From JBATTK01 sp049670505 (GTDB taxonomy: Bacteria; Bacteroidota; Bacteroidia; Flavobacteriales; Flavobacteriaceae), in the NCBI GenBank assembly GCA_049670505.1, contig JBATTK010000100.1:1-45564 (forward strand): DNA of 45,564 bases. The letters are read 5' to 3'. Position numbers and translations under genes: made by a program. The notes beneath the pieces were generated by a model. The model worked only from the letters and a program-made list of their open reading frames with translations. It was not told the DNA's origin and did no database searches. This document shows positions 15,006-24,099 of this stretch, piece after piece (the first letter of the stretch is position 1; each line of letters begins with the position of its first letter).

Positions 15006-15935
15006 ATGATGAATCCTATCATATATATTATAGGTGCAGGTGCTGTAGGAAAGGTCCTTGCCCTCGCCTTAAAACAAAAAAAACAGGAGGTCGTGGTCAT
15101 CCGGGGCAGTATAGCCGAGGGGCCCCTACGTAAGGAGAACGTAAAACTACTACTTCAGAACGATACCCTGCTGACCGAAGACATTGAAATCAACACCCTT
15201 GCCCATTTTTCACATTTGAAGGGTATTGTAGTGCTGACGAATAAATCCTATGGAAACCGGCGTTTGGCAAAACTACTGAAGGATAAAATTGGGAACTCCC
15301 CTATAGTGTTAATGCAGAACGGCCTGGGAATTGAAGCTCCTTTCTTGGAACAAGGTTTTACCGAAGTCTATCGGGCGGTTTTGTTTCTGACGAGTCAATT
15401 TACCCAAGACGGGACCATTAGTTACAAACCGGTTTCCATTTCTCCTATAGGCACCATTAGTGCCAAACACAGTGAGTTGCATCATGTGGTATCCCAATTG
15501 CAGACCCCCCTTCTGGAGTTCAAGGCCGAGACACATATCCAGGAAATCATTTGGGAAAAGGCTATAGCCAATAGTGTCTTTAATTCCATATGTCCCCTAC
15601 TCGATATCGATAATGGTATATTTCACAGGGAACCCAAAGTTATGGATCTGGCCAAACGGGTGATTGCGGAATGTCTCCTTGTGGCCAAGGCACAGGGAAT
15701 TGTACTAAAACAAAAATCATTGGAAGCCCGGGTACTTTTGATCAGTGAGAAATCTGACGGACAGTTCATTTCTACCCTACAGGATATTCGAAAAGGCAGG
15801 GAAACGGAAATCGATACCTTAAACCTGGAATTTTTAAGGATCGCCCAAACCCTGCAGCAAGAACATCTGATCAGGGAAACCGCTTTACTGGGGGAACTGA
15901 CCAAGTTAAAGTCGATCTTAAAAATGAAAAGTTAA
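15006..15935 (+). CDS. Ketopantoate reductase family oxidoreductase
   Basis: The 309-residue protein has an N-terminal Rossmann fold with IIGAGAVGKVLALAL (residues 7-21) for NADPH and a C-terminal helical domain with WEKAIANSVFNSICPLLD, where the lysine and asparagine correspond to conserved catalytic and substrate-binding positions of PanE/ApbA enzymes. PanE reduces 2-dehydropantoate to pantoate in coenzyme A synthesis. No other pantothenate genes lie nearby, and many paralogues act on other 2-keto acids, so I do not assign panE. Two adjacent ATG codons (15006 and 15009) are possible starts. It converges with the peptidase gene, 22 bp away. Confidence 0.82.
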   Translation: MMNPIIYIIGAGAVGKVLALALKQKKQEVVVIRGSIAEGPLRKENVKLLLQNDTLLTEDIEINTLAHFSHLKGIVVLTNKSYGNRRLAKLLKDKIGNSPIVLMQNGLGIEAPFLEQGFTEVYRAVLFLTSQFTQDGTISYKPVSISPIGTISAKHSELHHVVSQLQTPLLEFKAETHIQEIIWEKAIANSVFNSICPLLDIDNGIFHREPKVMDLAKRVIAECLLVAKAQGIVLKQKSLEARVLLISEKSDGQFISTLQDIRKGRETEIDTLNLEFLRIAQTLQQEHLIRETALLGELTKLKSILKMKS

Positions 15936-15957
15936 TCGGTAAAATCCCATGTGTTTA

Positions 15958-17475
15958 CTACAGATCGCGAATACCCAAAAGTCCCTCCACCATCTTTTTT
16001 TGAACAGCTGTGGCCCCTTCCTTTGGTGCAATCCGTAACTGCCCCTCCTCTATCATGGCCTTCAGGCCCGCCTTATGTAAATAGGTGTCTATAGGAATCC
16101 GTTCGGATCCCCTGATATAGGTGTCAAAGAATTCCGATTGGTCCTTTCCGTTTAATTCCGATAAGGAGTCTTCCAGATCATCGATTACATAATGGTCATG
16201 CGTTCCGCCATAGCGTTTATAGAATTTTCGCATTAAATCATCAACACTTTTCGTATTCCCTGTGGCCTTACGTATCATTATATCCTGTGCTATGGCCACA
16301 AAAAGTCCGCCACCATAAATTAACCCCCAATGGGCATGTTTTTCCCCGCCTTGGATCATGGATAAGGAGCCTACACCGGTATCGTTCGTATAGCGTTGGA
16401 AAAAAAGATCGTTCAGCACCCCAAAATAGGCGGTTTCATCCAAGAAGCCTATATGATACAATGCTTTTAGCGTATAGTAATTGGAAAACCCTTCTTTGAA
16501 CCATTCCGTTTCCAGGTCATCCGGCAAAAAGGATTTCCCGTTCCAGAGATGAAAAAATTCATGGGCGAAAATGAAGCGGGAAATCATTTTGGACATGGCA
16601 TCGCCCCCTTTTTTTATTAAAATACTGATATTGTTACCAATGACTTCCCCGTCCGTGGTATCGGCCGCATTAATAATGACCACGGATTTGTCCAACACAT
16701 TGTCCGGTGCGGGATTGGGCAGACCGCCCATAAGTTCTATGTAATACTCCAGTACGCCGGAGGCTAAATTCTCGTAGTCTTCCCGTTCCTGCACTACTTC
16801 TTCCCCGCCTAGGGCAAAAATCAGTTCAAAACCATCTTTTTTAAAGGAAAGCTCTTCATGGGTGCCCGCAAAAATCATGGATTGCATTAAAGCGGATTGG
16901 TTGTTCACCTCAAAGAAATGTTCCTTTCCACTTATTTCTTTCCAGGGGGTAGTCACCCGCCAAGTCTTCGGCAATTTAAAATGGACGGTAATCTGTTCCC
17001 AATCGTTTCCGTTAAAGACCAAAAGGGCCCTTCCGGTATAGAACACCCCCCATTCGGTAGTATAGGCTACACCGTCTAGTCCCCCACTCCATTCGTAATC
17101 CTCATGATCCAATCGTACCGTATAGCTAAGGACGATTTTTTCCTTGGTGGTAGTAGATAAGATCCATAGGGCATCGGGCATTTTTTTTAAGGGAATCTCT
17201 TTTCCTGTGGTATCCGTTGCTTTCATATCATGTACAAAAGTGGCCCATCTATTGTCCATATTATTGGCCCCTTGGGCCATGTAGATGAGGCTGTCCTGGG
17301 GAACAAACGTCATTACTACCTTCGCCACATGTGGATCGCTCTCTGCTATGGTGATCTGGTATGAGATTTGAGTAGCGGCATCCTTCGTTTCAAGGGAATT
17401 AGCCTGCCAGGCCAAGACGTTACAGAAGGGAATCCATATAAATATTGCGAGTAAAAGGGGTATACGGGTTTTCAT
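15958..17475 (-). CDS. Exported M61-like (gluzincin) metallopeptidase
   Basis: The 505-residue protein has a signal peptide (LLLAIFIWIPFCNVLAWQ) and a zinc site HEFFH (H305, E306, H309) followed by E328 in WFKEGFSNYY, the HExxH-x18-E spacing of gluzincins. The N-terminal 200 residues are beta-rich, and the overall layout (no PDZ domain visible, HLWNG after the zinc motif) fits M61 glycyl-aminopeptidase-like proteins or distant M1 members. It probably trims peptides in the periplasm. The AraC regulator gene lies 109 bp upstream on the same strand and the exported hydrolase beyond it; co-regulation is possible but unproven. Confidence 0.82.
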   Translation of the reverse strand: MKTRIPLLLAIFIWIPFCNVLAWQANSLETKDAATQISYQITIAESDPHVAKVVMTFVPQDSLIYMAQGANNMDNRWATFVHDMKATDTTGKEIPLKKMPDALWILSTTTKEKIVLSYTVRLDHEDYEWSGGLDGVAYTTEWGVFYTGRALLVFNGNDWEQITVHFKLPKTWRVTTPWKEISGKEHFFEVNNQSALMQSMIFAGTHEELSFKKDGFELIFALGGEEVVQEREDYENLASGVLEYYIELMGGLPNPAPDNVLDKSVVIINAADTTDGEVIGNNISILIKKGGDAMSKMISRFIFAHEFFHLWNGKSFLPDDLETEWFKEGFSNYYTLKALYHIGFLDETAYFGVLNDLFFQRYTNDTGVGSLSMIQGGEKHAHWGLIYGGGLFVAIAQDIMIRKATGNTKSVDDLMRKFYKRYGGTHDHYVIDDLEDSLSELNGKDQSEFFDTYIRGSERIPIDTYLHKAGLKAMIEEGQLRIAPKEGATAVQKKMVEGLLGIRDL

Positions 17476-17584
17476 GTTATTGTTTGATTTAATGGATGCA
17501 TATGTGCAAACACTACAATACTAGGAAATCCTAAAATGTTTTACAGGCGGTTCTTGTTCGTATTTACAAATCAGAACAGGCTAG

Positions 17585-18658
17585 TTAGGGTATTTGGGTG
17601 GTAGCTTGCAAAAATGAGGTAGGCGTAATCCCCTTTTCTTTTTTAAATGCGGCATAAAAAGAGGAAGCCGATTTAAAACCCGCCCTTTGGGCAAGGCCCA
17701 TAATGGTATAGGACAAATGTTCTTGCTTTTGCAGGGCGATTGCCACTTCCCGGATTCGGAAACTGTTAATAAATGCATTGAAATTTTGCCCGTAGCTATG
17801 GTTGATCCAACCGCTGAGTTCGTGATAGGGAATCTGCAGTTGCTGGGAGAGGGTGCGGATATCCAAATCTGGATTCCTATAATATTTATGCCGTAGTATG
17901 GCCGTCACTATCGGGTCGTTCCCTATATGGTGTAGCGGCACTTTTTTAAGGCCCTTTCCGTTTGCCTTCCTCCTATTGGCCTCCCCTTCCCTCAATTTTT
18001 TATAAAATAGGTACAAGGTCATTACCGAAAACAAAAGGGTAATATTGAGATATACTAAATTGGGTAAAGGCGCTACCCAAAGACGGTATAGATAGAAAAG
18101 CAGATTGAATACCCATATGGAAACGGTTCCCCATACGATACTGATGGTGGTCCGGGACCTACTTCCCCTACCCTTGCGAAACTCAAATGCAATGGCAATC
18201 AGGTAACAAAAAAAGTGTATGTTCCACAGCACGATTATCCATGGACTCTTTATAAGCATTAGTCCCAGTTTCCCCAAATCGCTATGGGGAATCCATAGAC
18301 TTATCGCTACCACCAACAAATAGCTATAAAAATGTACCAGATGTCCGGATCGGAGCGTAACGGGCCTGGAGGGTTTGTTCAAGGAGCGTAAATACAATAA
18401 TAACAGGGGTGCGATAGCAAAACCTAGGGCATTGGTCACCGGTTCAAAACCATAAAAAAGTTGACTATAGCCACTAAAATTAAAAATAGTATTCAAAATG
18501 ATGGCACCTAGGATAAAGAACAATAAGGAGAGGATGGGCCCGTATTGCCGGGTAATATTTCCCTTTTTGATAAAATAGGTATAGGATAGCAAAAAGCAAT
18601 TCCCCACACCTACTGCGTTCATCAGTAGGGACACGTCTTTTAGTATGGATAGTTCCAC
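17585..18658 (-). CDS. AraC-family regulator with N-terminal membrane domain
   Basis: The 357-residue protein has about seven hydrophobic helices in residues 8-225 and an AraC-type DNA-binding domain in the last 110 residues, with DIRTLSQQLQIPYHELSGWIN and the second helix-turn-helix near YTIMGLAQRAGFKSASSFYAAFKK-like residues ending in GITPTSF. This membrane-sensor architecture is common in Bacteroidota; the signal is usually unknown. The gene is flanked on the same strand by an exported hydrolase upstream (63 bp) and a peptidase downstream (109 bp), which are plausible targets. It is cell-membrane bound, so it must act on nearby DNA or by contact with the nucleoid. Confidence 0.88.
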   Translation of the reverse strand: MELSILKDVSLLMNAVGVGNCFLLSYTYFIKKGNITRQYGPILSLLFFILGAIILNTIFNFSGYSQLFYGFEPVTNALGFAIAPLLLLYLRSLNKPSRPVTLRSGHLVHFYSYLLVVAISLWIPHSDLGKLGLMLIKSPWIIVLWNIHFFCYLIAIAFEFRKGRGSRSRTTISIVWGTVSIWVFNLLFYLYRLWVAPLPNLVYLNITLLFSVMTLYLFYKKLREGEANRRKANGKGLKKVPLHHIGNDPIVTAILRHKYYRNPDLDIRTLSQQLQIPYHELSGWINHSYGQNFNAFINSFRIREVAIALQKQEHLSYTIMGLAQRAGFKSASSFYAAFKKEKGITPTSFLQATTQIP

Positions 18659-18721
18659 AAATGGTTCTTCTTTCCTATTTTGACGATTTACCCGACTACT
18701 TGTTACAGTTTAACCATAATC

Positions 18722-19585
18722 TTAGTACAGTTCCTTTAAAATCCACTGGCGTACATCCTCGCCATAGGGAATCCGTTCCTTGGTATCTACATCGTACAGG
18801 CTATGATTGGCATTGGTATACATTTTATATTGCAATGGTTTTCCCAGATTTTTTTCCTGCATGGTCCGTAATCTATTTTGGGAAAGGTGTACCGCCATAC
18901 TTTCATCCTTTTCTCCGAATAGCCATAAACTTGGTGTCTCCATATCCGCTACATAGGGATACGGATCAAATCCCGTTTCTGTAAGGGCCAGCATTCTTTC
19001 ATAAATGGAATCCATGGGCATATGGGGATCCGCCTTGGTATCTTCAATGAGCTCACTATAGAGGAATTCTTGCCCTACGGAGCACATAGGCCCGGAAATC
19101 ATAATGGAATATTTAATGATCGGGGATTTGCCGGCCGCTAAAGGGGCAACCCATCCACCTTCGCTAAAACCAAGCACTCCTATACGCGTAGTATCTATTC
19201 GTGCCTGCTGTTGTGCCCATGCTGCAACAGTAGTTACATCATCGCTCATGATATCGAACACTTCCCGGCTATTTTCAATGGACACGTCCAGATATTCACC
19301 CCCGGACTCCCCGGTGCCTCTCTTGTCAAAAAACACTACGGCGATACCCTGATTGTTAAAACATCGTACCATGGGTTGATAACTGGTCCAATTGCCGTTT
19401 TTCCCAGATCCATGTACTATAATCAGCACGGGAGGTTTTTCTTTTAGGGGTTTTTCCGGAAGAATCAAACGGGTGGTCAACGCTATGGGGTCATTAAAGG
19501 CCTTGCCCTTGATAAGGGTACCCATCTGTGCACTACCAGCAACACATATCAGGGATAAAAATAGGCCCGTTAGGCATTTCTTCAT
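18722..19585 (-). CDS. Exported alpha/beta hydrolase
   Basis: The 287-residue protein has a signal peptide (FLSLICVAGSAQ) and an alpha/beta-hydrolase fold: oxyanion region VHGSGKNG near residue 60, DKRGTGES near 93, nucleophile elbow GFSEGG near 148, acid in FGEKDES near 237, and histidine in NANHSLYD near 265. Catalytic Ser-Asp-His are therefore all present. Relatives are esterases or acyl-peptide hydrolase-like enzymes; the substrate is unknown. It is the first of three minus-strand genes with the AraC regulator and the M61-like peptidase. Confidence 0.85.
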   Translation of the reverse strand: MKKCLTGLFLSLICVAGSAQMGTLIKGKAFNDPIALTTRLILPEKPLKEKPPVLIIVHGSGKNGNWTSYQPMVRCFNNQGIAVVFFDKRGTGESGGEYLDVSIENSREVFDIMSDDVTTVAAWAQQQARIDTTRIGVLGFSEGGWVAPLAAGKSPIIKYSIMISGPMCSVGQEFLYSELIEDTKADPHMPMDSIYERMLALTETGFDPYPYVADMETPSLWLFGEKDESMAVHLSQNRLRTMQEKNLGKPLQYKMYTNANHSLYDVDTKERIPYGEDVRQWILKELY

Positions 19586-19653
19586 ATCTACTTTGGGGAG
19601 TTAATTAAATGTAAAGATGCAAAAAAAATAGAATTTTGTTTCAAGGATTACGC

Positions 19654-19661
19654 TATTTTTG
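19654..19661 (+). promoter_or_regulatory. Candidate -7 box (TATTTTTG)
   Basis: TATTTTTG matches the Bacteroidota TAnnTTTG -7 element, with a TTTTG about 15 bp upstream as a possible -33 element. It lies 4 bp before the ATG at 19666, so the mRNA would be nearly leaderless. It also falls inside any longer reading of the gene from the TTG at 19636, which supports the shorter start. Confidence 0.35.
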
Positions 19662-19665
19662 CCGG

Positions 19666-20883
19666 ATGCTGAAACAGCGATTTTCCCAATTAGAATTTAT
19701 AGCGTTAATGGCATCCTTAATGTCGATCGTAGCCTTGTCTTTAGATGCGCTCCTTCCGGCATTGGATGTTATTGGTTTGGCCATAGGAACTACCAATGCT
19801 ATAGACAACCAACTCCTGATTACCATGATTTTTCTGGGTTTGGGTATCGGCCCCCTCGTTTTTGGCCCTATTTCGGATAGTTTAGGGAGAAAACCGGTGG
19901 TGTATATGGGTTTTGCCTTGTTCATCATCGCCAGCTTTATCTGTATTTATGCGCAAAGCCTTGAGGTAATGGTAGCAGGTAGAATCTTGCAGGGCATTGG
20001 GCTTTCGGCCCCACGTACCATTAGTATCGCCATGATCCGCGATTTGTATAGCGGGGATTATATGGCCCGGATCATGTCTTTTGTGACCGTGGTCTTTATC
20101 ATCATCCCCATCATAGCCCCAGCTGTAGGCAAATTGGTATTAGATCGATACAATTGGCAGGCCATTTTTTATGTACAACTGATTTTCAGTGTATTGGTCT
20201 CCCTCTGGTTTTGGAGGCGACAATCAGAGACCCACCCCTTGGAAAAGCGGGAAAAATTTACCTCCCACATTTTTATGGACGGCTTAAAGGAACTTATAAA
20301 GTATAAGGAAACTATTGGTTTTACGCTTATTTCTGGTTTTATAGTCGGTTCTTTTATGGTCTATTTAAGTACTTCGCAGCAGATATTTGAACAACAATAT
20401 CATCTTAAGGAAGAATTTCCCTATATATTCGCCGCTTTGGCCATATCTATAGGCAGTGCTACCTTTTTGAACGGAACCTTTGTGTTGCGTTATGGGATGG
20501 AAAAATTGGTGACCATCTCCCTCTGGGCATTTTTTGGTATTTCACTGCTGTATATTGTACTGTTTTACAATGTACCCAATCCCAGTATAGGGGTATTGCT
20601 CTCTTTCTTTGGGGCGCAGTTTTTTGCCATCGGCTTTTTATTCGGAAACCTACGGGCCTTGGCCATGCAACCCGTGGGGCATATTGCCGGTATCGGTGCC
20701 GCTATTACCGGCTTTGTCTCCACCATAATGGCCGTACCCATTAGCACTTACATCGGTAGCTATGTTAGGGATACTACCCTACCCATTTTTATCGGTTTTT
20801 TAATATCCGCCGGAATATCCATAGGAATATTGGTTTATTTAAAAGCGCTTAAACGACGGGCGGGCAGGATACTGGTAAAATAG
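19666..20883 (+). CDS. Bcr/CflA-type MFS drug exporter
   Basis: The 405-residue protein has twelve predicted membrane helices. Motifs fit the Bcr/CflA subfamily of major facilitator drug/proton antiporters: LDALLPALDVIG in helix 1, GPISDSLGRKPV (motif A) after helix 2, and GRILQGIGLSAPRTISIAMIRD in helix 4. Such carriers expel bicyclomycin, sulfonamides or amino-acid derivatives; the substrate here is unknown. The ATG at 19666 is preferred over a TTG at 19636 because a promoter-like box lies between them. It is followed 94 bp later by a mechanosensitive channel gene on the same strand. Confidence 0.88.
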   Translation: MLKQRFSQLEFIALMASLMSIVALSLDALLPALDVIGLAIGTTNAIDNQLLITMIFLGLGIGPLVFGPISDSLGRKPVVYMGFALFIIASFICIYAQSLEVMVAGRILQGIGLSAPRTISIAMIRDLYSGDYMARIMSFVTVVFIIIPIIAPAVGKLVLDRYNWQAIFYVQLIFSVLVSLWFWRRQSETHPLEKREKFTSHIFMDGLKELIKYKETIGFTLISGFIVGSFMVYLSTSQQIFEQQYHLKEEFPYIFAALAISIGSATFLNGTFVLRYGMEKLVTISLWAFFGISLLYIVLFYNVPNPSIGVLLSFFGAQFFAIGFLFGNLRALAMQPVGHIAGIGAAITGFVSTIMAVPISTYIGSYVRDTTLPIFIGFLISAGISIGILVYLKALKRRAGRILVK

Positions 20884-20977
20884 AATTTGGCATCCTTGTT
20901 TTAGCCTTAAAAAACCGCTTTGGGATATCAAGAATTCTTTGAAACCATAGTATTTTTGTTTTTTAGTTGATACACCT

Positions 20978-22228
20978 ATGAACAGCACTATAATTCACTA
21001 CCTATACGATTATTTTGTAGCATTGGGCCTGTCGGAGAATATGGCCCGTTATCTTAACATGGCCGCCCTTTTGGCCGTACTTTTACTACTGGTTTTCATT
21101 ATAGATTATGTGAGCTGGCGAATATTAAGGTCGGTCTTTACCCGATTGGCCAGAAGATCAAAAACTAATTTTGATGATCTATTGATAACCAATAGCGTAC
21201 CCCGGTATGTGGCCCACATTGTACCCTTGTTGTTCGCATTGGAATTGATGCCCGTAGTATTTTTTGATTTTCAGTATGCCGAAAATGTAGCCTTCAAATC
21301 CCTCCATATCCTGAGTGTCTTTTTAGTGGTACGGATTTCCAAAAAATTGCTCCATAGTTTTCGGGATTATTTTAAGACACTTCCCCGATTTAAGGACAAA
21401 CCCATAGACAGCTATATCCAGGTGTTTATGATTTTTGTATGGATCGCCGGTATAATGACGGTTTTCGCTATCGTTACAGATACGACCATTTGGAAGTTTT
21501 TTACCGCATTGGGGGCGGCTTCAGCTGTTTTATTATTACTTTTTAAGGATACTATTTTGGGTCTGGTCGCCAGTATTCAGGTCACTATTAATGATATGGT
21601 ACGTATTGGGGACTGGATTACCTTTGATAAGTACGGTGCTGATGGGGATGTCATAGAAATCAATCTGGCTACCGTAAAAGTGCAGAACTTTGATAAGACC
21701 ATTACCACCATTCCTACCTATGCCCTGACCTCGGATTCCTTTAAAAACTGGCGAGGTATGCAAGAATCTGGCGGGAGACGTATAAAAAGATCTCTTATTT
21801 TAAAGCAGGACAGTATTAAATTCCTAAATACGGAAGAACGTGCAGCGTTGGGAAAAATACAATTGTTAGGCCCCTACTTACAGAACCGACAAAAAAAGAT
21901 CGACGCCTATAACAAGGAAAGGGACATAGATACCTCCCTGCCCCTTAATGGTAGAAACCTCACCAATTTAGGGGTATTTCGTAGGTATATAGAGCTATAT
22001 CTAGAGCAGCACTCGGCCGTTAACAAGGATATGATGATTATGTCCCGGCAGTTGGCCCCTTCCCCACAGGGTATTCCTTTGGAAATTTATGCGTTTAGTA
22101 GCGACAAACGCTGGCAGAATTACGAATACATTATGGCCGATATTTTTGACCATCTATTGGCCGCTGTTCCGACCTTTGACCTAAAGTTGTTCGAGTTGCC
22201 CGCGTCCGCCAACTTTACCAAGGAATAA
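20978..22228 (+). CDS. YbdG-like mechanosensitive channel (MscS family)
   Basis: The 416-residue protein has about five N-terminal membrane helices, the pore-lining MscS helix (ALGAASAVLLLLFKDTILGLVA, near residues 175-196) and the MscS beta domain (MVRIGDWI, then VKVQNFDKTITTIPTYAL). The length and the phrase SFKNWRGMQESGGRRIKRS near residue 250 are close to Escherichia coli YbdG, a small-conductance channel of 415 residues that helps cells survive mild hypo-osmotic shock. It is an inner-membrane protein. Assignment to the family is firm; YbdG-type function is inferred from these shared stretches. Confidence 0.92.
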   Translation: MNSTIIHYLYDYFVALGLSENMARYLNMAALLAVLLLLVFIIDYVSWRILRSVFTRLARRSKTNFDDLLITNSVPRYVAHIVPLLFALELMPVVFFDFQYAENVAFKSLHILSVFLVVRISKKLLHSFRDYFKTLPRFKDKPIDSYIQVFMIFVWIAGIMTVFAIVTDTTIWKFFTALGAASAVLLLLFKDTILGLVASIQVTINDMVRIGDWITFDKYGADGDVIEINLATVKVQNFDKTITTIPTYALTSDSFKNWRGMQESGGRRIKRSLILKQDSIKFLNTEERAALGKIQLLGPYLQNRQKKIDAYNKERDIDTSLPLNGRNLTNLGVFRRYIELYLEQHSAVNKDMMIMSRQLAPSPQGIPLEIYAFSSDKRWQNYEYIMADIFDHLLAAVPTFDLKLFELPASANFTKE

Positions 22229-22436
22229 TGGCCTAAGGCGGTCCTTACTAGAGGTATTGTTAAAATTAGGTTTTTCCACAATTGTATGGTCAACCCGACA
22301 ACTTTTCTCAGAATAGCATAAGATTCAAAGGACTATAAATAACAGCATATGTTAAAGTTTAAAAAAAATCATTCCTTTTGCGATTTCTTACATCTATAGG
22401 GAAACAAATAGTCTATAAAATTTAATTTTCAAATCT

Positions 22437-22871
22437 ATGGAATTAAAAAAATCTATCATTTTATTTAGTTTATGTTTATCAGTGTTTTTTGTAGGATGCG
22501 ACACAAACGATGACTCAGCCACATTGGAAAAGGCATCATTAGTCTTTGATGGTGATTTGAACTCAGATACGGCAAAATTAGATGCTTTATTGGAGGAAAT
22601 AATGAGTATGGTAAGCAGTGAAGTTTGCTCAGATTCAGAAGATTGGCTTTTTACACCAATCGGATATAAATCTTGTGGTGGTCCAGGTCCTACCGGTTAT
22701 CTTGCTTATTCAAAAAAGATAAACGTCGATTCTTTCTTAGAAAAGGTAGAAATCCACAGGGTCAGTCAAAAGAAACTTAATGAAAAGTGGGAACTTGTTT
22801 CCACTTGTGAATTAAGTCCAGAACCAAAGTGGGTTAGATGTGAAAACGGAGAGGCAGTTTTTGTATATTAA
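22437..22871 (+). CDS. Small lipoprotein of unknown function
   Basis: The 144-residue protein has a lipoprotein signal (IILFSLCLSVFFVGC, lipidated Cys21) followed by a DTNDD stretch. The mature part has four further cysteines (in SEVCSD, KSCGG, STCEL and VRCEN) that could form two disulfides, and a GPGPTGYLAY turn. I recognise the general type from Bacteroidota genomes, as a small cysteine-containing lipoprotein with a PTGYxAY motif, but no function. It is a single gene with 208 bp of upstream DNA and no partner on its strand nearby. Confidence 0.7.
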   Translation: MELKKSIILFSLCLSVFFVGCDTNDDSATLEKASLVFDGDLNSDTAKLDALLEEIMSMVSSEVCSDSEDWLFTPIGYKSCGGPGPTGYLAYSKKINVDSFLEKVEIHRVSQKKLNEKWELVSTCELSPEPKWVRCENGEAVFVY

Positions 22872-23008
22872 AAAGGTTGACGTTTTAATTAATGTCAGAA
22901 AAAGGGGCATAAAAGGAACTCCTTTTGCTTTCTAATTAAAGAACGGAGTCAATACTTTTGAGAAGTAGCTCTGCCACTGCTCTTGCTAATGCCATTATCT
23001 TTTTCTGA

Positions 23009-24085
23009 TTAAAGACCGATGATAAAATTTCGATGTCTTTGCGAAAGCGAGTCTCCTAAGTCTTTTTTTTCATTCAGGTCGGTGTCAAAAAGATGGTCCA
23101 GATTGTTTCCGGAAAGATCTTCAAGTATAGGGTCTACCTGCAGGACATATGTCTGTTGCGACCAATTTTTTAGGGGTTGGAACCGTAAAATACTTTCCGC
23201 TTCCCGCAAGGTATAGCTACCTTCCAGTGCATTTCCTTTCGTATCCAGGATAGCAATCGTTTCCATGACCAATACGGCATCCATGGCTTCCCCAAATTGT
23301 ATATCCAAAGGATCCGAAGTACTTGCTTTAGGTAGTCCTAAATTCCAACGGGACATTAACGGACGTTGACTATCCCGTTCCGCAACATAGACCGTTTTTT
23401 CATAGGTTTGTTTTAAAGCGGATCCATTAGCGGCTTTCCAGCGATCTGAAATGGTAATGGTGTAGGCATGTCCTTTTATCAGCGGCAAACCTTGTTCCCT
23501 ATTAGGTATGAGATCAGTCTTAATACGGCCGGGATCTAGCCATAGCGTTAAGCGGGTATGCTCCTTGTTCCATAGTTCGGTTTCCAAATCTAAAAATACC
23601 TGCACCTCTTCTTGTTCCGTACGGTCCGTCACCTGAATATAATCCAAAGCCCTACCCACTTCCTGCATAGGTTGTGAAAACAGCAAATAGATTTTTAATA
23701 AATTTTCGGGCAAGGTGTCCCTACTGGGATATATTGCCGTAAGTTCAGGGGCATCGGTATTGGATCGCCTCCTAATTCTAAAAGTGGCTATCCTTTGGGT
23801 ACCATTATATATGCTATAGGACTCATCAGGCGTAAACGGAATTATGGGTGTGAACCAATGCTTGGTACCTTTTGAGTTTAAAGATCCCAAAACCGGAGTA
23901 GTTGTTTCATTGGCGATATATACTTTTATAGCTTCGGCCGCTACCAGATCAAAGGATACGTTTATGGCCTTATCCTTATGATAGGTTACCGTTACATGGG
24001 TAGGGCTTCCCTCCTCTTTACAACCTAATAGTACTGCCATAAAACAAAAAAAGACCAAGAATGCCCTGATCTTCTTTAATATCAT
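23009..24085 (-). CDS. Lipoprotein with bacterial Ig-like domain
   Basis: The protein (358 residues from the ATG at 24085) has a lipoprotein signal ending in MAVLLGC (Cys22). The rest is beta-rich; the stretch ENLLKIYLLFSQPMQEV near residue 130 and the later LDIQFGEAMDAVLVMETI are typical of SbsA-type Ig-like domains, in which a 'Lxxxf(S/D)xPM' strand recurs. There is no catalytic motif. It begins 14 bp after the stop of the propeller gene, so the two form an operon; both products should lie at the envelope and may interact. A longer reading from 24109 would overlap the previous gene and displace the signal. Confidence 0.7.
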   Translation of the reverse strand: MILKKIRAFLVFFCFMAVLLGCKEEGSPTHVTVTYHKDKAINVSFDLVAAEAIKVYIANETTTPVLGSLNSKGTKHWFTPIIPFTPDESYSIYNGTQRIATFRIRRRSNTDAPELTAIYPSRDTLPENLLKIYLLFSQPMQEVGRALDYIQVTDRTEQEEVQVFLDLETELWNKEHTRLTLWLDPGRIKTDLIPNREQGLPLIKGHAYTITISDRWKAANGSALKQTYEKTVYVAERDSQRPLMSRWNLGLPKASTSDPLDIQFGEAMDAVLVMETIAILDTKGNALEGSYTLREAESILRFQPLKNWSQQTYVLQVDPILEDLSGNNLDHLFDTDLNEKKDLGDSLSQRHRNFIIGL

Positions 24086-24099
24086 CTTATAATGAATTA